Part shown: positions 6,540-12,119 of the stretch, one piece after another | How positions within the stretch are numbered: position 1 is the stretch's first letter | Layout: every line of letters begins with the position of its first letter | Assembly (NCBI GenBank): GCA_016930475.1 | Contig: JAFGGR010000114.1 | Location: 1 to 12,119 of the forward strand | Direction of reading: 5' to 3' | DNA: 12,119 bases | Source: Clostridiales bacterium | GTDB lineage: Bacteria > Bacillota > Clostridia > Saccharofermentanales > Saccharofermentanaceae | Program-made: the position numbers and the translations under genes | The notes under the pieces: generated by a model | What the model saw: only the letters and a program-made list of their open reading frames with translations | Told to the model about the DNA's origin: nothing | The model's database searches: none

Positions 6540-6851
6540 TTATCCGGCGTTGATCGCCGTGATACGAACCTTCGTGTAAGGCTGTCTGTGTCCGGTCTTA
6601 CGACGGAAACCCTTCTTCGCCTTATACTTCATGATATCGATCTTCTTGTTCTTTCCCTGCTTGACGATCTGTCCGGATACCGTCGCCTTGGCGACTCCCT
6701 CACCGGCACGCATCCCGGAATCATCGGCAACAGCCAACACCCGATCAAACGTGACGTCCTGTCCGTCTTCACCTTCAAGTTTCTCGATGAAAATCTCATC
6801 GTCCACGGAAATCTTATACTGCTTCCCGCCGGTCAAAATCACTGCATACAT
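6540..6851 (-). CDS. rplU: Large ribosomal subunit protein bL21
   Basis: Structural protein of the 50S subunit that binds 23S rRNA. The 103 residues match the family length and show the N-terminal MYAVILTGGKQYKI block, a central KATVSGQIVKQGKNKKI stretch and the C-terminal signature KAKKGFRRKTGHRQPYTKV (about residues 79-97). AGGAGG lies about 10 bases before the ATG at 6851. It is the first gene of the rplU-prp-rpmA-obg cluster, led by a near-consensus promoter and a leader of about 87 bases. Confidence 0.98.
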   Translation of the reverse strand: MYAVILTGGKQYKISVDDEIFIEKLEGEDGQDVTFDRVLAVADDSGMRAGEGVAKATVSGQIVKQGKNKKIDIMKYKAKKGFRRKTGHRQPYTKVRITAINAG

Positions 6852-6938
6852 GTTTCGTTTCCCTCCTGTTCATCCAGTCTCGCTGCGTAACTCAGGCAGC
6901 CGAAAATCTCGGCATTTGGGCCCAGCGCATGCGGTCAC
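6852..6938 (-). promoter_or_regulatory. 5' leader of the rplU operon, possible L21-type leader
   Basis: From the inferred transcription start near 6938 to the rplU start there are about 87 untranslated bases. A hairpin with GCTGC (6896-6900 on the minus strand) pairing to GCAGC (6882-6886) around a 9-base loop is visible, and a 4-base CCGA/TCGG stem lies just before it. Firmicutes often carry an autoregulatory L21 leader at this place. I cannot confirm the consensus by eye, so this is placement plus a small hairpin only. Confidence 0.3.
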
Positions 6939-6944
6939 CCGAAA

Positions 6945-6973
6945 AGGATATCATGCGACCCCTGCGATGTCAA
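6945..6973 (-). promoter_or_regulatory. Strong sigma-A promoter of rplU-prp-rpmA-obg
   Basis: A perfect -35 box TTGACA (6968-6973) and a -10 box TATCCT (6945-6950) stand 17 bases apart on the minus strand. It begins right after the terminator of the upstream LacI-family gene, as expected for a new transcription unit, and its strength suits ribosomal protein genes. Confidence 0.8.
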
Positions 6974-6977
6974 CGAA

Positions 6978-7001
6978 AAAATCCCGAATGATCGGGATTT
7001 T
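6978..7001 (-). terminator. Rho-independent terminator of the LacI-family gene
   Basis: A perfect 10-base stem (6978-6987 with 6992-7001) has a 4-base loop and, on the minus strand, runs into six T residues (GGGATTTTTTCG). It lies about 38 bases after the stop of the LacI-family gene. The plus-strand reading also has a run of four T, but there is no plus-strand gene here for it to serve. Confidence 0.85.
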
Positions 7002-7038
7002 ACGGCAATCTACTTCATTCCGGAAGGGGAATGCTCGG

Positions 7039-8043
7039 TCAAATCTTGAGAACCGACGCACCGAGCTCGATCGAGGCTTTCAGGTGGATATCCCGGGCGC
7101 TCTTGGTGTACTCACCCGACATACGCTCGAAAAGAAATTCCGAGGCCGTCCGCCCGATTTCCATAATGGGCTGAAGTCCGATCGTTAACTTAGGGTGATA
7201 GATCCGGGCGACTGTCTGAGTCTCAAATCCGACAAATGAAATATCCTCGGGAATTCGCTTCCCTGCCTCGTTCAAGTATCTGAGCGCTCCGAGCGTCAAA
7301 TCATGCCCTGCGGTGAACACGGCAGTCGGAGGATTCTTCATGGACAGCAAATTGCGCATCCCGATGTATCCGCTTTCCTCCGAGATATCGATCATACTGC
7401 ACAGTGCCGGATCCGGTACGATCCCTGCTTCCATGAGCGCCCGATGATATCCTGTTACCCGGTCGTCGGTGGTCCGGACACCGGGAGCGCCGACCATCAA
7501 GCCGACTCTCTTGTGACCGTTCTGAAGCAAGTGCTCCGTAACCTCAAAGGATATTCCTTCGTTATCGATCGTAACGCTGTCATAACCGCTGTCTTCAACG
7601 CCGACGTCAATAAAGACGATCGGGGTATTCTCGGCTTCGATACGTACCAGGTCCTTCTTACGCACATTGATCGGTTGCATGATGATCCCGTCGACCTGTT
7701 TGTTCAAAAGAAAGTCCAACTTCATTCTGGCTCCGTCCGAATCAGTCTCCGAATAGTCGCAGATGATTGTGCTGTAGCCGCGCTTATAAAGCTCCCTGTC
7801 AATGGAGGAAAGAACGGAGACTCCGTAATAGTCCGCCAGACTGGGGATCAAAACTCCGACGGTCATTGATCTGCGGGTCTTCATCCCGCGTGCTACTGTA
7901 TTGACCCGGTAGTTCAACTCTTCGATCGCCTGTTCGATCGCTATACGGTTGTCTTCAAGGACGTTTCCGCCATTGATCATTTTGGACACGGTAGCGATCG
8001 AAACGCCCGCTCTCTTGGCAACATCCTTAATCGTCGCTGGCAT
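7039..8043 (-). CDS. LacI/GalR-family transcriptional regulator
   Basis: Dimeric DNA-binding repressor with a sugar- or nucleobase-type sensing domain. The 334 residues are typical. The helix-turn-helix IKDVAKRAGVSIATVSKMIN occupies residues 5-24, followed by the hinge helix NTVARGMKTRRS (48-59). The periplasmic-binding-protein-like core starts at MTVGVLIPSL and contains QVDGIIMQP, GHKRVGLMVGAPG, GYHRALMEAGI, PTAVFTAGHD and LTIGLQPIMEIG. Two points are unusual: the hinge position that normally carries the DNA-bending Leu is Met54, and the usual GFDD/GYDN effector-pocket segment reads GFETQT. The ligand cannot be predicted and no catabolic genes are adjacent. GGAG stands 7 bases before the start at 8043. 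Inverted repeats in the leader suggest autoregulation. It does not sit in an operon with a metabolic gene set, so it may be a distant-acting regulator. Confidence 0.93.
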   Translation of the reverse strand: MPATIKDVAKRAGVSIATVSKMINGGNVLEDNRIAIEQAIEELNYRVNTVARGMKTRRSMTVGVLIPSLADYYGVSVLSSIDRELYKRGYSTIICDYSETDSDGARMKLDFLLNKQVDGIIMQPINVRKKDLVRIEAENTPIVFIDVGVEDSGYDSVTIDNEGISFEVTEHLLQNGHKRVGLMVGAPGVRTTDDRVTGYHRALMEAGIVPDPALCSMIDISEESGYIGMRNLLSMKNPPTAVFTAGHDLTLGALRYLNEAGKRIPEDISFVGFETQTVARIYHPKLTIGLQPIMEIGRTASEFLFERMSGEYTKSARDIHLKASIELGASVLKI

Positions 8044-8073
8044 AGATTTTCTCCATTCCTGTCGTTGTCCGGC

Positions 8074-8115
8074 GGATGACTAGCGGTACGAATAACGTAC
8101 CGACAATAATCATCC
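8074..8115. promoter_or_regulatory. Nested inverted repeats in the leader of the LacI-family gene
   Basis: An inner perfect 7-base inverted repeat, CGGTACG (8084-8090) and CGTACCG (8096-8102) with a 5-base spacer, sits within an outer 6-base one, GGATGA (8074-8079) and TCATCC (8110-8115). It lies 31-72 bases upstream of the gene start and downstream of the likely transcription start. The inner dyad is the best candidate operator for self-repression by the LacI-family product; an RNA hairpin is the alternative. The odd spacer departs from the usual even, CpG-centred LacI-family operator. Confidence 0.45.
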
Positions 8116-8136
8116 AGTCGCTAAACTAGCCTATAC

Positions 8137-8165
8137 ATAATATCTTTTCCCGGGCAAACGCGCAA
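8137..8165 (-). promoter_or_regulatory. Possible promoter of the LacI-family gene
   Basis: On the minus strand a -10 box TATTAT (8137-8142) is preceded at 17 bases by TTGCGC (8160-8165), a weak -35. An alternative pairing, TTGCCC with TATAGG at 16 bases, overlaps it. The stretch also overlaps a GC-rich imperfect hairpin (8152-8182, GGGCA/TGCCC arms) lying just after the upstream gene's stop; that hairpin has no T tract, so it is not a standard terminator. Confidence 0.35.
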
Positions 8166-8194
8166 GTCCGCGCCGCCTGCCCAAACAGACCCGA

Positions 8195-9742
8195 TCAAAT
8201 GAACGCCAGCAGCACATAAAGAACAGAAGCCATAACAGCCGGAAGAAGAAGGGTACCGCTCATTCTTTTGACCCGTTGACGAAACCAATCAGTACCGATC
8301 AAAAGGACGATGAAGAAAAGTGCCAGGAGAAACAACCAAGCCTTCATGGTCAGAAACGCTGCGACCCACATCGCGATAAAGGGAACGAGGAGAATGCCCC
8401 TGAAGCGCCATGCGGATAAGAAACCGCGACGGTGCTCGGTCGTTCTCTCATTCTCGGTATAGAACATGTCGACTTTCTGGCAGGCAGTGAGACAGACGAT
8501 CAATAACGCGGCCGGAATCGCAAAAAGCAGGACACGGGGAAATTCAACAAAATAACGAAAGGAGACCAGGTGAAGCGAGGCCATCAGAAACACACCAAGG
8601 ACAAACAAAGAAGAAACCAGAAGCGACAAAAGAAAACGAGCCCGGTTGACTTTCTCCGGCGCTGCCATTTTTCGGATATGCTTCAGATAAAAAAGCGCGG
8701 CCAGACAAAGCGCCGCCACAGGCCAGATCGCGGCAGCGATCGCGGCGAAGTGAGGAACGGCGATCATCAACACGCACAGGACGACCCCGTAGGCGACGGA
8801 TATGGGCACCAACAGCGCGAATAGATATTTCTCGGAACGTTCGATCTTGCTGTAGAGCGAGAGCTCCTTGGGCGCGACAGATTCCTTCACCGGCTCCTTG
8901 GGAACGACCCCCTTGATCGAATGCGGTTTCGAGAGGGTGGAAAGAAAGAAGAACAGACCGGCCGAGAGCATGGCAAGCGGAGCGATTTTTAGGATCTGAT
9001 TGACAAGGATCATGCCCCGGACATCCGAAATCTCGGCTTTATCGGCGAGCACATAATTCGAGATGTATTTGGCGATCTTGCTTTGCACATCCGGCAAACC
9101 CGGATAGATCAATTCATCCAGGACCGGATCGCCGGTCAATTTCCCGAGACTCATGTAAGTCTTTGCGTCCGGAGCTATCCGTACCGAGGAAGAGAATAAT
9201 CCCGGCGCTTTCAGGGCTTGGGAAAGAAGCGCGTCCTCTCCGGACAAGAGCTCGAAAAGCGTGATCGAATCGGGCTGTTCAGAGTCAAAAATCGCGATCG
9301 AATCGGTGCTTCCCTGTCGAAGTGTGCTGTCCGGTTTCTCGGTCAACAATTCTCTGGGCATCAGGAGGATTAAGTTTTCGATCAACGGTTCCCTGCCTGC
9401 TGTGTTCAAGGCGATCCCTGCGGTGTCTCCGTACGACACAAGGATCACATGATCGAGTTCTTCTCTGCGCGCGAAGGATTGGATCTTACGAATCAGTTGA
9501 TCCTCGTCGGAGCTATCCGCCCGAAGAAAATAGGACTCGAGTCCGAGTCCCGAAAAAACACTTAAATACTCGGATTCCGGGAAACGGGCTTCCTGCGAAG
9601 AGACGCACAAAACGCCAACCCCGCTGCCGGAGTTCGGCCGACCTCCCGTATACATCGAAAAAAGCATGGAGAATATTAACACAACATTGGCAACCCCCAA
9701 CAAAACCACCCCTGTCGTGCGTATGGTCGTCTTCTCGATCAT
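8195..9742 (-). CDS. Unrecognised polytopic membrane protein with an outer alpha/beta-hydrolase-like domain
   Basis: I do not recognise this 515-residue protein. Visible architecture: a membrane anchor at about 11-30; a predicted extracytoplasmic domain at about 35-245; then about eight membrane segments (roughly 250-270, 307-328, 331-352, 369-390, 402-421, 448-466, 468-483, 496-514) with a charged loop at 271-305. The outer domain resembles an alpha/beta hydrolase: strand HVILVSYG, a turn G-D-T-A-G (105-109) where the nucleophile elbow G-x-S-x-G would be, helix IALNTAG, strand NLILLMP, and a strand IAIFDSEQPDS where the catalytic acid is often found. The expected nucleophile is Thr107 and no late histidine is seen, so it may be inactive or simply another fold. 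The start at 9742 has GGAGG 7 bases upstream and an extended -10 promoter. It lies alone between spoVG and the LacI-family gene. Existence as a gene is secure; function unknown. Confidence 0.88.
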   Translation of the reverse strand: MIEKTTIRTTGVVLLGVANVVLIFSMLFSMYTGGRPNSGSGVGVLCVSSQEARFPESEYLSVFSGLGLESYFLRADSSDEDQLIRKIQSFARREELDHVILVSYGDTAGIALNTAGREPLIENLILLMPRELLTEKPDSTLRQGSTDSIAIFDSEQPDSITLFELLSGEDALLSQALKAPGLFSSSVRIAPDAKTYMSLGKLTGDPVLDELIYPGLPDVQSKIAKYISNYVLADKAEISDVRGMILVNQILKIAPLAMLSAGLFFFLSTLSKPHSIKGVVPKEPVKESVAPKELSLYSKIERSEKYLFALLVPISVAYGVVLCVLMIAVPHFAAIAAAIWPVAALCLAALFYLKHIRKMAAPEKVNRARFLLSLLVSSLFVLGVFLMASLHLVSFRYFVEFPRVLLFAIPAALLIVCLTACQKVDMFYTENERTTEHRRGFLSAWRFRGILLVPFIAMWVAAFLTMKAWLFLLALFFIVLLIGTDWFRQRVKRMSGTLLLPAVMASVLYVLLAFI

Positions 9743-9767
9743 CCTCTATCCTCCGATTTCTTGCACT

Positions 9768-9776
9768 ATTATAACA
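9768..9776 (-). promoter_or_regulatory. Extended -10 promoter of the membrane protein gene
   Basis: On the minus strand TGTTATAAT (9768-9776) is a perfect extended -10 element (TG, one base, TATAAT). The -35 position holds only GGTTCC or similar, a poor match, which extended -10 promoters tolerate. It directly follows the spoVG terminator, and transcription would start about 20 bases before the gene start. Confidence 0.6.
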
Positions 9777-9786
9777 TGTCTACCCA

Positions 9787-9815
9787 AAAAGGAACCGCGA
9801 ATTGCGGCTCCCTTT
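9787..9815 (-). terminator. Rho-independent terminator of spoVG
   Basis: The arms 9787-9798 and 9804-9815 form a 12-pair stem with a 5-base loop in the minus-strand RNA, where the two apparent mismatches become G-U pairs; they would be unpaired A-C in the plus-strand RNA. The stem runs into a TTTTTGGG tail. This shows that the element serves minus-strand transcription from spoVG, whose stop is 26 bases upstream. Confidence 0.85.
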
Positions 9816-9841
9816 GAGTGTACTGATCGAAACGTTTGCGA

Positions 9842-10291
9842 CTAAGCGTTGGACTCCGCGGCGACACTCCGTCCGGTAAATGACGGCGCATATGAAACCG
9901 GCTCCTCCGCGCGCAGAATTCTCTCATCCCCGGAAGACACATCCTCCGACGGCAGCTCGTTCCGGGTGTTTTCCGAGCGGTCGATCACCGAAGTCCTGTC
10001 TCTTTGTCCTTCGACGGGAGACATTTCCCGATGGTGCTCTAATGCTTCATAATACTTTTTCAAAACCGCCTTCGATAATTCTTCCCGAAAAGCGGAATGG
10101 ATCGGATGTACGATGTCCTTGAACTCGCCGTCCTGTATCCTTCTGCTCGGCATCGCGATAAACAAGCCGTTCGCGCCGTCGATCACCTTAACGTCGTGAA
10201 CCACAAAAGCATCTTCAAAGGTGATCGACACGATCGCCTTCATTTTGTTCTCCGGCGTGAGCTTCCGAATAATGATACTGGTAATGTCCAT
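9842..10291 (-). CDS. spoVG: SpoVG, nucleic-acid-binding regulator with a long C-terminal tail
   Basis: SpoVG proteins bind RNA and DNA and affect cell division septation, sporulation, capsule and virulence genes in Firmicutes and spirochaetes. Residues 1-85 match the family closely: MDITSIIIRKL, MKAIVSITFEDAFVVHDVKVIDG, NGLFIAMPSRR and DGEFKDIVHPI. The product has 149 residues, against about 85-100 in many relatives. The extra 60 residues (about 87-149) are polar, rich in Glu, Arg, Ser and Asp, and look unstructured. GGAGGT lies 6 bases before the start at 10291. It has its own sigma-A-type promoter and terminator, so it is a single-gene unit. It is divergent from murC and shares its upstream region. 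Presence of spoVG hints at, but does not prove, a spore former, since many non-sporulating Clostridia keep it. Confidence 0.95.
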   Translation of the reverse strand: MDITSIIIRKLTPENKMKAIVSITFEDAFVVHDVKVIDGANGLFIAMPSRRIQDGEFKDIVHPIHSAFREELSKAVLKKYYEALEHHREMSPVEGQRDRTSVIDRSENTRNELPSEDVSSGDERILRAEEPVSYAPSFTGRSVAAESNA

Positions 10292-10322
10292 CTGTAAACC
10301 TCCGCGTCAAGCAAAAACGTCC

Positions 10323-10338
10323 TTTTCGAAACCGAAAA
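10323..10338. repeat. Small inverted repeat in the spoVG leader
   Basis: TTTTCG (10323-10328) and CGAAAA (10333-10338), with a 4-base centre, can form a 6-pair hairpin in the spoVG leader about 32-47 bases before the start codon, upstream of the ribosome-binding site. Its role, if any, is unknown. Confidence 0.35.
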
Positions 10339-10362
10339 TAAGTAATTCCGGATTAGTTTAGT

Positions 10363-10391
10363 ATTTTACAGCAAAAATCAGCAATTGTAAA
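10363..10391 (-). promoter_or_regulatory. Sigma-A-type promoter of spoVG
   Basis: On the minus strand TTTACA (10386-10391) and TAAAAT (10363-10368) stand 17 bases apart, each matching consensus at five of six positions. Transcription would start near 10356, giving a leader of about 65 bases. In B. subtilis spoVG is read from a sigma-H promoter; I do not see a clear sigma-H match here. Confidence 0.6.
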
Positions 10392-10475
10392 TATTTCTTA
10401 TGTTTTTCCGCGTGCCGGGTATACCGTCGGACATGCTCCGATTCGCGCTTTTTCGAAAGGATCACGTTCCCCCAC

Positions 10476-10503
10476 TTGCGTTTTTCGCCTGAAAAAGGAT
10501 AAT
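10476..10503 (+). promoter_or_regulatory. Possible murC promoter
   Basis: On the plus strand TTGCGT (10476-10481) and GATAAT (10498-10503) are 16 bases apart. Between them TTTTTC (10481-10486) and GAAAAA (10491-10496) form an inverted repeat. Downstream, two copies of GGTACC separated by one G (about 10511-10523) lie in the presumed leader. The remaining part of this 289-base gap between spoVG and murC (10292-10580) holds the spoVG promoter and an 8-base palindrome GGTATACC at 10418-10425, and no gene that I can see. Confidence 0.4.
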
Positions 10504-10580
10504 GGAATCGGTACCGGGTACCACGGTGCGCGATCAATATTCGTACTTTTTCGATTAAATTCGACTCAGAAGAGGTGTAT

Positions 10581-12098
10581 ATGCGTCTGATCAAACAACC
10601 CGACCCAAACGACAGCAAGTCTTGCCCCAACCCTTCGTCCCCGATATCGGAGGGTGATCGTTCACGCTTTCCCGGACCGGAGGCGGGCGCGAAGATCTTC
10701 TTTGTAGGGATCGGAGGGATCAGCATGAGCGGGCTCGCAGAGCTTTCTCAGGATTACGGTTACAAGGTCGGAGGGTCCGATATGCACATGTCTCACCGGA
10801 TCCTTCTTCTGGAGGAAAAGGGTATCCCTGTCTTTGTCGGCCATGCCGCAGAGAACATCCAAAGCTTTGCGCCGGATCTTTTGGTACACACCGCAGCGAT
10901 CCTTCCGGGCAATCCGGAGATGGAGTTCGCACGTGAAAATCACATCCCGGTCGTTTCCCGCGCGGATTTTCTCGGTCATCTCACCCGGAGTTTTTCGAGT
11001 GTTATCAACATCTCCGGGACTCACGGCAAGACCACGACCACGTCGATGTTATCCTTGATGCTGATCGAATCCGGCCTGGATCCTACCGTTCATCTCGGAG
11101 CGGAATTCGAGCCCTTCAACGGCACCGTGAGGCTCGGAGCGGATCGATCTCTTCTGGTATCCGAAGCGTGCGAATACCGCCGCTCTTTTCTCAGTTTTCG
11201 ATCGACGACGGCCGCAATCACGAATATCGATTACGATCATGTTGACTGTTTTAACAATATCCGCGAAGTGATCGATGTCTTCGCCGAGTTTTCGGATAGA
11301 ATCGATGATTCCGGATATCTGATCATTCCGGCATTCGACGCAAATTCAGCGCTCTGCTTCGAACAAATCCGGGCGCGACGCGACGCGACGGGCAGACCCA
11401 TGCCTCAAATCCTGACGACGGGCATCGAGGGAGATGTTTTTGCTCCGTCGGGTCAACATGCGGATATCTACGCCAAAAACATCGTTTATCGCGACGGTTT
11501 TCCTCAATTCGACGTGTGGGATCGGAACCGTTTCTACGCCCATGTCGATCTGCACGTTCCAGGAAAACACAACATATACAATGCCTTGACCGCGATCGCT
11601 TGCGCGTCTGTTAACGGCGGGACCCCGGAAGGGGCGGCGGAAGCGCTGACTGCTTTCCGCGGTGCAGAGGGTCGGTTTACCGTAAAGGGAAAGTTCCGCG
11701 GAGCGACTGTGATCACGGACTACGCGCATCACCCGGCGGCGGCGCGGGCAACCCTGCAGGCTGCTTCACAGCTTTTGCACAACAGGACCTGGGTCGTCTT
11801 TCAACCACTGACATATAACCGGACCGAAAAGCTTTTCGATGATTATGTATCTTCTTTGCTGCCGTGCGAGCACGTCATCTTTTCCGAGATCTTTTCGGAC
11901 CGTGAAATCGACCCGGGGACGATTTCCTCCTCCATGATCGCGGAAGCCATCAACAAGCAAGGGGGACACGCGGAATATTATGTCGACAAGAAAGACATCC
12001 TTAAAAGGCTGGACTCTCTTGTCGGCAAAGATGATCTGGTCTTGTTTCTCGGCCCGGAGGACATCCGGGATCTCGCGGACGATCTGAAATTCGACTGA
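10581..12098 (+). CDS. murC: UDP-N-acetylmuramate--L-alanine ligase
   Basis: Cytoplasmic ATP-dependent ligase that adds L-alanine to UDP-MurNAc, the first step of peptidoglycan stem synthesis. The 505 residues show all three Mur-ligase domains: the UDP-binding Rossmann domain with VGIGGISMSGLA (42-53), the ATP domain with P-loop GTHGKTTTT (146-154), SEACEYRRSFL and TNIDYDH, and the C-terminal domain with TDYAHHP (379-385). AGAGG upstream supports the ATG at 10581 rather than the in-frame GTG at 10575. Odd points: an N-terminal Pro/Ser-rich extension of about 36 residues before the usual beginning; Leu410 where QPHxYxRT normally has His; EGRF (363-366) where RRF is usual; and GPED (491-494) where GAGD is usual. 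These suggest a divergent but intact MurC. MurC and not MurD, E, F or Mpl is the best fit because of the EACEYRRSFL and NIDYDH motifs. The gene is divergent from spoVG and ends 21 bases before the window edge. Confidence 0.93.
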   Translation: MRLIKQPDPNDSKSCPNPSSPISEGDRSRFPGPEAGAKIFFVGIGGISMSGLAELSQDYGYKVGGSDMHMSHRILLLEEKGIPVFVGHAAENIQSFAPDLLVHTAAILPGNPEMEFARENHIPVVSRADFLGHLTRSFSSVINISGTHGKTTTTSMLSLMLIESGLDPTVHLGAEFEPFNGTVRLGADRSLLVSEACEYRRSFLSFRSTTAAITNIDYDHVDCFNNIREVIDVFAEFSDRIDDSGYLIIPAFDANSALCFEQIRARRDATGRPMPQILTTGIEGDVFAPSGQHADIYAKNIVYRDGFPQFDVWDRNRFYAHVDLHVPGKHNIYNALTAIACASVNGGTPEGAAEALTAFRGAEGRFTVKGKFRGATVITDYAHHPAAARATLQAASQLLHNRTWVVFQPLTYNRTEKLFDDYVSSLLPCEHVIFSEIFSDREIDPGTISSSMIAEAINKQGGHAEYYVDKKDILKRLDSLVGKDDLVLFLGPEDIRDLADDLKFD

Positions 12099-12119
12099 TC
12101 TCAAAGAATATTCACGATG

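Noticed and set aside
7303..7869. 188-codon plus-strand frame within the LacI-family gene
   Set aside because: Antisense shadow; the minus-strand frame has the complete LacI-family domain structure.
8152..8182. GC-rich hairpin after the membrane protein gene as a terminator
   Set aside because: The stem is broken (GGGCA/TGCCC with an inner GCGC pair) and is followed by GGGAAAAG rather than a T tract.
10358..10726. 122-codon minus-strand frame over the murC start and promoter region
   Set aside because: Overlaps the start of murC and the spoVG-murC regulatory gap and has no family features.
1..12119. CRISPR array, tRNA or rRNA genes, insertion sequence ends, phage or defence genes
   Set aside because: No regularly spaced repeats, no cloverleaf or rRNA-like segment and no transposase, integrase or defence domain was seen; the gene content is housekeeping.

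Overview
The window reads as chromosomal housekeeping DNA from an anaerobic member of the Firmicutes, most probably the Clostridia. The grounds are: the gene order rplU-prp-rpmA-obg; a bL27 protein carrying the Firmicutes N-terminal extension that Prp removes; a 450-residue Firmicutes-type Pgi; a DUF4364 protein; SpoVG; and a flavodiiron protein beside a free-standing rubredoxin. I see no rRNA or tRNA gene, insertion sequence, phage gene, CRISPR array or duplicated end.

Layout, left to right. (1) Minus strand: trpF (cut by the left edge) lies 10 bases after pgi, in one unit driven by a good promoter at 2090-2119. (2) Plus strand: a DUF4364 regulator-like gene is divergent from pgi and overlaps the tail of the next gene by 9 bases. 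(3) Minus strand: a flavodiiron protein gene and, upstream of it behind a strong terminator, a rubredoxin gene; together these form a likely O2- or NO-reducing pair. (4) Minus strand: rplU, prp, rpmA and obg, led by a near-consensus promoter (6945-6973), with a hairpin between rpmA and obg. (5) Minus strand: a LacI-family regulator with inverted repeats in its leader, and upstream of it an unrecognised 515-residue membrane protein. (6) Minus strand: spoVG with its own promoter and terminator. (7) Plus strand: murC, divergent from spoVG.

The functional links that can be stated are these. Prp matures bL27, which enters the 50S subunit together with bL21, and Obg is a 50S assembly GTPase. Rubredoxin is the usual electron donor to flavodiiron proteins. 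MurC adds the first amino acid of the peptidoglycan stem peptide. SpoVG is an RNA/DNA-binding regulator whose gene is often near cell-wall genes.

I found no clearly new multi-gene system. The least explained gene is the 515-residue membrane protein, with an outer domain that looks like a degenerate alpha/beta hydrolase. Lesser points of interest are the long polar tail of SpoVG, several altered motifs and an N-terminal extension in MurC, and several unexplained inverted repeats in promoter regions.
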